From Giesbergeria anulus (lineage in GTDB: Bacteria; Pseudomonadota; Gammaproteobacteria; Burkholderiales; Burkholderiaceae_C), in assembly GCF_900111115.1 (NCBI RefSeq), contig NZ_FOGD01000003.1:1-64000 (forward strand): a DNA stretch of 64,000 bases, given 5' to 3'. Shown here piece after piece: positions 57,521-64,000 of this stretch. The notes under the pieces were generated by a model. That model was not told where the DNA came from and made no database searches. It saw only the letters and a program-made list of their open reading frames with translations. A program made the position numbers and the translations under genes. Within the stretch, counting starts at the first letter, position 1. The number at the start of each line of letters is the position of its first letter.

Positions 57521-58313
57521 AACCCCTACCGCAGGCCGAGGCACCTTGTGGGGCATCTCGCTCGGCCCCGGTGATCCGGGCCTTATCACCCGTGCGGCTT
57601 GGGCGGCCTTGCAACGCCGTGACACCGTTTGGGTCTATCCGGCCCGCAGCGGCAAAACCCCCAGCTACGCCTTGGACATCGTGCAGCGGGCAGAACTAGC
57701 CCCGCCCACAGAGCACGCGCTGCTGCTGTTCCCCATGACCCACGATGCCGAAAAGCTGGGCCGCGCTTGGCTTAAGGCGGCGCAGACGGTGCTGCCTTGG
57801 TTGCAAGCGGGCCGGGATGTGTTGTTTCTGGTCGAGGGCGACGCCAGCACCTACGCCACCTTTGGTCATTTGGCACGCACGGTGCGCGGCTTGGATGAGC
57901 TGGTGCCCGTGCAGGTGATTGCGGGTGTCAACTCCTTCACGGCGGCCTGCGCCGAGGTGGGCGAGCCTTTTGCCGAGCAAGACGATACCGTGGCGATTGT
58001 GCCTGCGGCCTATGGTGTCAGTGCGGTGGATCGGCTGTTGCCCGACTTTGACACGCTGGTGCTCATGAAAATCAAACCCCTGCTCGACGAGCTATTGGAC
58101 TGGCTGGAGCGCAAAGAGCTGTTGGCCGGTGCTCACTTTATTGAGCGTGTCGGGGCATTGGACGAGCGCCGCCTGTCTGGCACCGATCTGCTGGCCTTGC
58201 GCGGCAGCAAAGTGAGTTATTTGTCATTGTTGATCGTAAAAAACCCGCACCGGGTGCGTGGCGAGCGCATCAAAGGCTGCCTGAAAAAAACCTCCCCGGA
58301 GAACATGGCATGA
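57513..58313 (+). CDS. cobI: Precorrin-2 C20-methyltransferase
   Basis: 266 residues from ATG 57513, behind an aggagg site at 57501-57506 that lies within cobL. CobI/CbiL blocks: LWGISLGPGDPGLITRAAWA, VWVYPARSGKTPSYALDIV, VLFLVEGDASTYATFGHL, VIAGVNSFTAACAEVGEPF, and LVLMKIKPLLDELL. Adds the C20 methyl group. Overlaps cbiG by ATGA. Confidence 0.94.
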   Translation: MVETPTAGRGTLWGISLGPGDPGLITRAAWAALQRRDTVWVYPARSGKTPSYALDIVQRAELAPPTEHALLLFPMTHDAEKLGRAWLKAAQTVLPWLQAGRDVLFLVEGDASTYATFGHLARTVRGLDELVPVQVIAGVNSFTAACAEVGEPFAEQDDTVAIVPAAYGVSAVDRLLPDFDTLVLMKIKPLLDELLDWLERKELLAGAHFIERVGALDERRLSGTDLLALRGSKVSYLSLLIVKNPHRVRGERIKGCLKKTSPENMA

Positions 58314-59092
58314 GCGTTGAAAATCCCACGGTAGTAGTGTCTGCCCCCGCCAAAGCGCAGCCCCGCATTGGCATCATTGCCATCACCAAACATGGGGCGG
58401 CACTGGCTGCCCGGCTGGCGCAAGACTTGCCCGAAGCCCATATTTGCACCGCTGGCAAGTTTGCCGCAGCCTTTGCCCACCTTTCCCAGCCGGTGCATTC
58501 CTACGAAGGCGCTTTGCGCGATGAAATAGCGCGGCTGTTTGCCGAGTACGACCAGTTGGTGTTTTTTGTCTCGCTGGGGGCGGTGGTGCGCTTGATTGCG
58601 CCGCACCTCAAAAGCAAGGACGAAGACCCCGGCATCACCGTGGTGGATGATGCGGGCCAGTTTGTCATTCCGGTGCTGTCGGGCCATGTGGGCGGTGCCA
58701 ATGCCATGAGCGAGCGCGTCGCTGACCTGATGGGTGCAACGCCAGTGCTAACCACAGCGTCTGATGTGGGCAAAACCATTCCAGTGGATATTTTGGGCCG
58801 CCATTTGGGCTGGCGCGTGGAAGCGCCCAAAATCAACATCACCCGTGTCTCGGCCCATGTCGTCAATGGCGAACCGATTGCCGTGGTGCAAGAGGCAGGC
58901 CGCCACGATTGGTGGACACGCCCGACACCGCTGCCCGCCCATATCGAACTGCTAGAGCGCTTTGACCAAGTGCGCCCCGAACACCACCGCGCTGTGCTGT
59001 GGATTACCCATGCCGATATTGCCCCAGCGCAATGGCAACAATGGGCCGAGCGCTTGGTGGTATACCGCCCTCCCACCGAGGCCACACCATGA
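58310..59092 (+). CDS. cbiG: CbiG N-terminal and central domains (cobalt-precorrin-5A hydrolase)
   Basis: 260-residue protein covering the first two CbiG domains only: GIIAITKHGAALAARLAQDL at the N-terminus, then FVSLGAVVRLIAPHLKSKDE, DPGITVVDDAGQFVIPVLSG followed by HVGGANAMS, and VLTTASDVGKTIPVDILG. CbiG opens the lactone ring and releases acetaldehyde in the anaerobic pathway. The usual third (C-terminal) domain is absent here and is found fused to the next gene. ATGA overlaps on both sides. Confidence 0.92.
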   Translation: MSVENPTVVVSAPAKAQPRIGIIAITKHGAALAARLAQDLPEAHICTAGKFAAAFAHLSQPVHSYEGALRDEIARLFAEYDQLVFFVSLGAVVRLIAPHLKSKDEDPGITVVDDAGQFVIPVLSGHVGGANAMSERVADLMGATPVLTTASDVGKTIPVDILGRHLGWRVEAPKINITRVSAHVVNGEPIAVVQEAGRHDWWTRPTPLPAHIELLERFDQVRPEHHRAVLWITHADIAPAQWQQWAERLVVYRPPTEATP

Positions 59093-60570
59093 CCCAGCCC
59101 ACAGCATCGGCCCTAGTGTTGGGCTTAGGCTGTGACCGGGGCACGGCTTTTGCCACCTTGCAAGAGGCGGTAAGCCAAGCGCTGCACCAAATAGGCGCTC
59201 AAGTGGGCAATGTGGTGGCTTTGGCCAGCATTGACCTCAAAGCCGATGAGCCTTGTTTGCTCGCTTTAGCGCAGCAATGGGGCTGCCCTATCCATTTCTA
59301 CCCCGCCGCTGTACTGGCCCCGGTGCCAGTGCCCAACCCCAGTGCCACCGTGTTGCGTTACACCGGTACGCCCTCGGTCAGTGAGGCCGCTGCCCTGCTG
59401 GCCGCAGGCACAGCGGGACAGCCCGCCCCCATCCACGCCTTGTGCCTAGAAAAACACAAATGGCGCGGCGCTGATGGCAAAAATGCCACCGTGTCTATCG
59501 CCCGCCTGCACCCTCCTATGTCGCCATCCATGCCCCCAGAAAGCCACTCCAGCATGACCACCTCCCCCACTCCAGACACCACCACGGCCCCAGCCACGGC
59601 GGGCAAAATCATGCTGGTGGGCATTGGCCCCGGCAGCGCAGCCCACATGACCGCCCGCGCCCGCGAAGCCATCATCGAGGCCGACACGGTAATTGGCTAT
59701 GTCACCTATATCAAGCTGGTGGCCGATCTGCTCGATGGCAAAGAAGTCATCCGCAAAAGCATGACCGAAGAGCTAGACCGGGCCGTGACGGCGCTGGAAT
59801 CGGCGCGCCAAGGCAAAAAAGTGGCGTTAATTTCTTCGGGGGATGCTGGCGTGTATGGCATGGCTGGCCCCACCTACGAAGTGCTGTTTCAAGCCGGTTG
59901 GACGCCCGATGACTCCGTGCAGGTAGAAATCATTCCGGGGGCTTCGGCGCTCAATAGTTGCGCCGCGCTGGTGGGTGCCCCGCTGACGCACGATTTTTGC
60001 GCCATCTCTTTGTCGGACTTGCTCACGCCGTGGCCCACCATTGCCCGGCGGTTGGATGCCGTGGCAATGGCCGATTTTGTCGTGGCACTCTACAACCCCA
60101 AAAGTGGCCGCCGCACCCGCCAGATTGTCGAGGCCCAGCGCCTGTTTTTGCGCCACCGCCGCCCAGATACCCCGGTGGCTATCGTTAAAAGTGCCTACCG
60201 CCGCCGCGAGAGCATTGTTTTTACTACGCTAGACCAGATGGCCGAGGCCGATATTGGTATGTTGAGCACCGTGCTGATTGGCAACAGCAATACCGTTGTC
60301 CGCCACGGCTTGATGGTCACGCCACGCGGCTACGCCAACAAATACGATTTGGAACAAAACGGCGAAACCCGCGATGGCGAAAAACGCGGGCGCTCGCTGT
60401 CCACCGGGCTGCTGGGCTGGCTAGAGACTTTGCAGGCGCAATATGCCGAGGGCATAGCCATCGAGACCTTAGCGCAACAATACCGGCTGCCCACCGACTA
60501 TATTCGCGCCACCTTGTTGGAGCCGATTTCTGAGCTTGCCAGCACCGATACCGCTGAGGATGAAGTATGA
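59089..60570 (+). CDS. cobJ: Fusion: CbiG C-terminal (CobE-like) domain + precorrin-3B C17-methyltransferase
   Basis: 493 residues from ATG 59089. Residues 1-125 are the CbiG C-terminal/CobE domain (LVLGLGCDRGTAFATLQEA, CLEKHKWRGADGKNATVSIA). A Pro/Ser/Thr-rich linker follows (about 140-170, PPMSPSMPPESHSSMTTSPT). From residue 173 comes CobJ/CbiH: KIMLVGIGPGSAAHMTARAR, DTVIGYVTYIKLVADLL, LISSGDAGVYGMAGPTYEVL, IIPGASALNSCAALVGAPL, and LYNPKSGRRTRQI. A further 70-residue helical tail (GLLGWLETLQAQYAEGIAIE) exceeds normal CobJ length. Contracts the ring by C17 methylation. Confidence 0.93.
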   Translation: MTQPTASALVLGLGCDRGTAFATLQEAVSQALHQIGAQVGNVVALASIDLKADEPCLLALAQQWGCPIHFYPAAVLAPVPVPNPSATVLRYTGTPSVSEAAALLAAGTAGQPAPIHALCLEKHKWRGADGKNATVSIARLHPPMSPSMPPESHSSMTTSPTPDTTTAPATAGKIMLVGIGPGSAAHMTARAREAIIEADTVIGYVTYIKLVADLLDGKEVIRKSMTEELDRAVTALESARQGKKVALISSGDAGVYGMAGPTYEVLFQAGWTPDDSVQVEIIPGASALNSCAALVGAPLTHDFCAISLSDLLTPWPTIARRLDAVAMADFVVALYNPKSGRRTRQIVEAQRLFLRHRRPDTPVAIVKSAYRRRESIVFTTLDQMAEADIGMLSTVLIGNSNTVVRHGLMVTPRGYANKYDLEQNGETRDGEKRGRSLSTGLLGWLETLQAQYAEGIAIETLAQQYRLPTDYIRATLLEPISELASTDTAEDEV

Positions 60571-60911
60571 GCACTGAGAGCGTAGAGAAACCCAAAATTG
60601 GTGACTACCGCCGCCACCTGCTGGTGTGTACCGGCCCGCGCTGCACCCAAGATGGCGCGGCGCAAGCCCTGTTTGATAGTTTGGGCGATAAATTCAAGGC
60701 GGCAGGTTTAGACAAGGGCGATTTGCGCGTCAAGCGCAGCCGGGTCAGTTGCTTTGCGGCTTGCAAAGGCGGCCCGGTGATGTGCGTGCAGCCCGATGGC
60801 ACTTGGTACTACAACGTCACGTCCGAGAACATGGATCGCATCATTGCCGACCATCTGGTGGGTGGGCAGCCGGTGCAAGAACTCGTTTTCCATCAGGGGC
60901 CAGCGGCATGA
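60567..60911 (+). CDS. Thioredoxin-like 2Fe-2S ferredoxin
   Basis: 114-residue protein of the (2Fe-2S) thioredoxin-fold ferredoxin type: HLLVCTGPRCTQDGAAQALF near the start and SRVSCFAACKGGPVMCVQPD in the middle supply the four cluster cysteines. Embedded by ATGA overlaps between cobJ and cobA, so it most likely serves the cobalamin pathway, perhaps as electron donor to a reductase; the partner is unknown. Confidence 0.85.
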   Translation: MSTESVEKPKIGDYRRHLLVCTGPRCTQDGAAQALFDSLGDKFKAAGLDKGDLRVKRSRVSCFAACKGGPVMCVQPDGTWYYNVTSENMDRIIADHLVGGQPVQELVFHQGPAA

Positions 60912-61684
60912 TGCCCGTGCTGTCAGAACAAGCGCCGGGCACGGTATCGCTGGTCGGGGCCGGGCCGGGCGATTTGGAACTGCTCACGCTGCGCGCTTGG
61001 CGGCGCTTACAACAAGCCCAAGTCGTGGTTTATGACAATCTGGTCGGCCCCGGCATTGTGGATTTGGTGCCCGCGCAGGCACAGCGCATCTATGTCGGCA
61101 AATCTGCTGGCAACCATACGCTGGCCCAAGAAGAAATTTGCCAGTTGCTGGTCGATTTGGCCCGCCAAGGCTTGCGCGTGGTGCGGCTCAAGGGTGGCGA
61201 TCCCTTCGTTTTTGGCCGGGGCGGCGAAGAAATGGATGTGCTGTTGCAACAGCAAATTCCGGTCGAAATCGTGCCCGGCATCACCGCCGCTTTGGGGGCC
61301 GGGGCCAGTTTTGGTTTTCCGCTCACGCACCGCGACCATGCGCAAAGCTGCACCTTTGTCACCGGGCACCTCAAAGACCATACGGTAGATTTGAACTGGC
61401 AAACGCTGGCGCAACCGCACCAGACCGTAGTGATCTATATGGGCATTACCGGGCTTGCTACCATTGCCCGCGAGTTGCAAGCGGCGGGGCTGGCGGCGGA
61501 TACCCCAGCCGTGCTGATCTACAAAGCCACTTGGCCGCAACAGGCCATTTACACCACTACCGTGGCCGAGTTGGACGCCACCGCCCGCCGCTATGGCATC
61601 AAGCCGCCCACGCTGTTGGTGATTGGCACCGTGGTTTCCTTGATACCGCCTTCTGCACTCGGTGCAGAATCGCAGCATGGATGA
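60908..61684 (+). CDS. cobA: Uroporphyrinogen-III C-methyltransferase
   Basis: 258-residue SUMT that makes precorrin-2 from uroporphyrinogen III, the branch point to cobalamin and siroheme. VSLVGAGPGDLELLTLRAWR, VVYDNLVGPGIVDLVP, RLKGGDPFVFGRGGEEMDVL, VPGITAALGAGASFGFPLTH, and VIYMGITGLATIARELQ. No CysG oxidase/chelatase part. Start at the first of two ATGs (60908), overlapping the previous stop by ATGA. Confidence 0.95.
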   Translation: MMPVLSEQAPGTVSLVGAGPGDLELLTLRAWRRLQQAQVVVYDNLVGPGIVDLVPAQAQRIYVGKSAGNHTLAQEEICQLLVDLARQGLRVVRLKGGDPFVFGRGGEEMDVLLQQQIPVEIVPGITAALGAGASFGFPLTHRDHAQSCTFVTGHLKDHTVDLNWQTLAQPHQTVVIYMGITGLATIARELQAAGLAADTPAVLIYKATWPQQAIYTTTVAELDATARRYGIKPPTLLVIGTVVSLIPPSALGAESQHG

Positions 61685-62222
61685 TATTGTTCAACAAGCT
61701 TTGGTCAAATGGCCCCATGTGCCCCACTGCTATGGTTGGTTAGGGCTGGATGCGCGTGGGCGCTGGTTTATGCGCGACGATGCTGCCCAAGCTTTAGGCC
61801 CGTTTGTGCAGAGCAAAGGCTCGCTGTTGCAACACGAGAAGCTGATCGAGTTTATAGGCCGCAATTACGAGGCCGATGCTTTGGGGCAATGGTTCTTTCA
61901 GAATGGGCCGCAGCGCGTGTATGTGGAGTTGGAATGCACGCCGTGGGTTTGGCGTTTGCAGCCCGACCTGAGCGTGCGCAGCCACACCGGGCGTTTGGCC
62001 GAGCCGCAAGCCTGCCTGCTCGATGAAGAAGGCAAAGTCTATCTGGTGACCGATTTGGGCCTAGGGCTGGTGCATACCCAAGACGTGGCGGCACTGGCAG
62101 AAGCCCTAGAGCAATGGCAATGGGAGCCGCTGCCGGTGCAAGCCGCAGAACTGGCGCAGCACTATGGGTTTGTGCGCAGCCCCGTGGCTCCCGCTGGAGC
62201 GGCATTTTTTGAAGGACGATGA
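61677..62222 (+). CDS. Conserved protein of unknown function downstream of cobA
   Basis: 181 residues from ATG 61677, overlapping cobA by 8 bases. It is rich in Trp and acidic residues: KWPHVPHCYGWLGLDARGRW, LLQHEKLIEFIGRNYEADAL, GQWFFQNGPQRVYVELECTP. I recognise the pattern as a conserved proteobacterial DUF found in Burkholderiales but cannot name a function. Its tight linkage to cobA suggests co-transcription with the cobalamin operon. Confidence 0.75.
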   Translation: MDDIVQQALVKWPHVPHCYGWLGLDARGRWFMRDDAAQALGPFVQSKGSLLQHEKLIEFIGRNYEADALGQWFFQNGPQRVYVELECTPWVWRLQPDLSVRSHTGRLAEPQACLLDEEGKVYLVTDLGLGLVHTQDVAALAEALEQWQWEPLPVQAAELAQHYGFVRSPVAPAGAAFFEGR

Positions 62223-62223
62223 G

Positions 62224-62676
62224 ATGAGCATTGCCGGACAATTTGTGGTCGTACCTGTCGATGTATTGCGCCAGCATTTGGCGGGGGAACAGGATTTATG
62301 TCTGTTTGTGCATGGCGAGCTGCTGGGCCACCCTCCCTTGGTGCTAGACATCGGAGACCACTGGCATGGTGTTAATGCCCTTTGCGATGCACTTGATATT
62401 GCCTATGTGACGGGCGAGCACGACATCGCGCTGGACTGCTGCGAAAGTGCTTTCTGGGTGTCAGAAACCCGTGTGCCCCTGATTGCCCATCAGCTTCAAG
62501 ATGTATCTGTCGAGGATTTGCAGTCGGCCATAGACACCCTCGATTACGACAGCCTCTACCACGGCGACTATTTGCAAGAGCACCCGCAAGAAGTGGCCGA
62601 CACCTTCCGCCAGATTGCTGCGTTGTATGAAAAAGCAAGCCAGTCTGCGCAGGCGGTGCTGTTTATGATTTGCTGA
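62224..62676 (+). CDS. DUF1877-type (YfbM-like) protein
   Basis: 150 residues from ATG 62224, two bases after the previous stop, with gaagga as ribosome binding site. The acidic C-terminal half YDSLYHGDYLQEHPQEVADT and FRQIAALYEKASQSAQAVLF is the YfbM/DUF1877 pattern, with YVTGEHDIALDCCESAFWV in the middle. Function unknown. Last gene of the plus-strand run that starts at the riboswitch. Confidence 0.75.
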   Translation: MSIAGQFVVVPVDVLRQHLAGEQDLCLFVHGELLGHPPLVLDIGDHWHGVNALCDALDIAYVTGEHDIALDCCESAFWVSETRVPLIAHQLQDVSVEDLQSAIDTLDYDSLYHGDYLQEHPQEVADTFRQIAALYEKASQSAQAVLFMIC

Positions 62677-62719
62677 TCTGCATTCAGCCCACTGGACGGC
62701 TATTTGTCCGTTGGTGTGC

Positions 62720-63196
62720 TCAGGCCAGCGGCAGTTGAATCCGCAGCACGGCTTCTATTTCCGGCAATCGCGCCCGCACGGCTTCTTCCTGCTCTAGCGC
62801 TCGCTCGCGCTGCGCGACTGCCCAGACCGGGGCGGGAAAATGGCTGTCCCAATCAAACCGGGCAATCACATGCCAATGCAGGTGCGGCACCATATTGCCC
62901 AGTGCCGCCAGATTGATCTTGGTGGGCTGCAACTGCTGGCGCAGCGTGCGCTCCACCGTAGTCACCACCTCTAGGCAATGCAGGCGCTCAAAGGTGGACA
63001 GATCCGACAGTTCAGGCAGGTGCGAGTTCCACACCACCCGGTAAAAGGCCGGAAAGCCGGGCTCGTCGGTGCGAATGACGCGCAAACGTTCATTGCGCCA
63101 GACCACCTCACCGCCATCTTGGCTGCACAGCGCACAGCGGGGCTGAAACACTGGGGGCCGGGAGGGTGGTATGGTGGACATAGCGCGTTCGGTCAT
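62720..63196 (-). CDS. HIT-family protein
   Basis: 158-residue histidine-triad protein. The active motif is HLHWHVIARF near residue 104 (HxHxH form), preceded by LAALGNMVPHL. An N-terminal Cys pair (CALC) occurs near residue 21. Nucleotide hydrolase/transferase activity is expected from the family. The ATG at 63196 overlaps the stop of the Fe-S oxidoreductase (ATGA), which decides it over a second Met at 63181. Confidence 0.9.
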   Translation of the reverse strand: MTERAMSTIPPSRPPVFQPRCALCSQDGGEVVWRNERLRVIRTDEPGFPAFYRVVWNSHLPELSDLSTFERLHCLEVVTTVERTLRQQLQPTKINLAALGNMVPHLHWHVIARFDWDSHFPAPVWAVAQRERALEQEEAVRARLPEIEAVLRIQLPLA

Positions 63197-64000
63197 ACTA
63201 AAACTCTTTCTATACCGCCCTGATTGGCTTTAGCCACATACTCGGGCAACCAGTTTTCGCCCAGCAGTTCGCGGGCCATTTCAATCACGATGTAATCGGC
63301 TTCGAGCAGGCCGTTTTGCAGGTCATCACCGTAGCGGGTCAGACCTTGCAGGCAGCTGGGGCAGCTGGTCAAGATTTTGACATTGTCCTGCGCACCCACG
63401 GCACCGCTGGCGCGCAGTGCAGTTTCGCCTTTGCGAATTTCTTCTTCCTTACGGAAGCGCACTTGCGTCGACACATCAGGCCGTGTGACACCCAGCGTGC
63501 CCGATTCGCCGCAGCAACGCTCGCTCTTGAGCACCTGTGGCCCGACCAGCGCTTTCACGGTCTTGAGCGAGTCTTGCAACTTCATCGGGTTGTGGCAGGG
63601 TTCGTGGTAGAGGTAAGCACCCTTGCCTTGCAGGGTGAGGCCCTTTTCTAACAGATATTCGTGAATGTCGATGATGCGGCAGCTGGGGAAAATCTGCTCG
63701 AATTCGTATTTTTGCAACTGATCGTAGCAGGTGCCGCAACTGACCACCACGGTTTTGATGTCCAGATAGTTGAGCGTGTTGGCGACGCGGTGGAACAGCA
63801 CCCGGTTGTCGGTGATCATCTTCTCGGCCTTGTCAAACTGGCCGCTGCCGCGCTGTGGGTAGCCGCAGCACAGGTAGCCTGGCGGCAGCACGGTTTGCAC
63901 CCCGGCATGCCAGAGCATAGCTTGGGTAGCCAGCCCCACTTGGCTGAACAGGCGCTCAGAGCCGCAGCCCGGAAAGTAGAACACCGCCTCGGTCTCAGAG
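63193..64000 (-). CDS. C-terminal part of a large FAD-linked oxidoreductase with CCG (heterodisulfide reductase-like) domains, cut by window edge
   Basis: 269 codons visible, open to the window end, so the start lies outside. Two CCG Fe-S modules: LPPGYLCCGYPQRGSG with VVSCGTCYDQL, and YHEPCHNPMKL with SERCCGESGTLGVTRPDVS plus ILTSCPSCLQGL. The sequence matches the C-terminus of the roughly 1300-residue Burkholderiales protein with a DUF3683 start and a D-lactate-dehydrogenase-like FAD domain. Probably a respiratory 2-hydroxyacid dehydrogenase; substrate unproven. Coupled to the HIT gene. Confidence 0.85.
   Translation of the reverse strand, partial: SETEAVFYFPGCGSERLFSQVGLATQAMLWHAGVQTVLPPGYLCCGYPQRGSGQFDKAEKMITDNRVLFHRVANTLNYLDIKTVVVSCGTCYDQLQKYEFEQIFPSCRIIDIHEYLLEKGLTLQGKGAYLYHEPCHNPMKLQDSLKTVKALVGPQVLKSERCCGESGTLGVTRPDVSTQVRFRKEEEIRKGETALRASGAVGAQDNVKILTSCPSCLQGLTRYGDDLQNGLLEADYIVIEMARELLGENWLPEYVAKANQGGIERVLV

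Overview
The window looks like a chromosomal segment of a betaproteobacterium of the order Burkholderiales, most likely Comamonadaceae. This is inferred from gene order (ispE / tRNA-Gln / prs / rplY / pth, recN next to nadK and hrcA, a glutaryl-CoA dehydrogenase beside a GcvA-type regulator) and from protein character. No 16S rRNA is present, so the genus is open. The DNA is GC-rich and densely coded, with many ATGA or one-base start/stop overlaps.

Layout. 1-6499 (minus strand) is a type IV pilus chemosensory operon pilG-pilH-pilI-pilJ-chpA, with chpA cut by the window edge. 6683-15223 is housekeeping: thiD-hemL, an acyltransferase, a CWC protein coupled to an MFS exporter, a YafJ-like amidotransferase, coaX, a BON-LysM protein and a rhodanese. 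15258-25506 (minus strand) holds rapZ, recN, nadK, hrcA, pth, rplY, prs, tRNA-Gln, ispE, lolB and a large TPR protein. 25555-30858 holds mutM, a dynamin-like GTPase, mutY and a glycosyltransferase. A chemoreceptor and an unknown membrane protein follow at 30870-33571.

33643-45588 should be one minus-strand peptide-type ABC importer operon (permease, permease, ATPase, ATPase, binding protein). It is split between the second permease and the first ATPase by about 6.5 kb of unrelated DNA. The insert carries a CotH-family gene, two decayed head-to-head TnpB genes (IS200/IS605 type) and a 1020-residue GGDEF-EAL protein. The transposon right end, including the terminal hairpin expected for a TnpB guide RNA, lies directly before the GGDEF-EAL start codon and supplies its ribosome binding site. 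A matching right-end remnant lies about 30 bases before cotH. This is the most unusual part of the window.

45732-49707 has a small ferredoxin and a glutarate/glutaryl-CoA module (LysR regulator, gcdH, class III CoA-transferase). From 49750 a cobalamin riboswitch leads a long, tightly overlapping operon: the cobalt importer cbiMNQO followed by cobM, cbiX, cobH, cbiD, cobL, cobI, cbiG, a CbiG-C/CobJ fusion, a 2Fe-2S ferredoxin-like protein and cobA. Together these cover cobalt uptake and most of corrin ring synthesis by the early-cobalt route (CbiX, CbiD and CbiG are its markers). No precorrin-6A reductase is visible. The window ends with two small conserved proteins, a HIT protein and the 3' part of a large FAD/Fe-S oxidoreductase.
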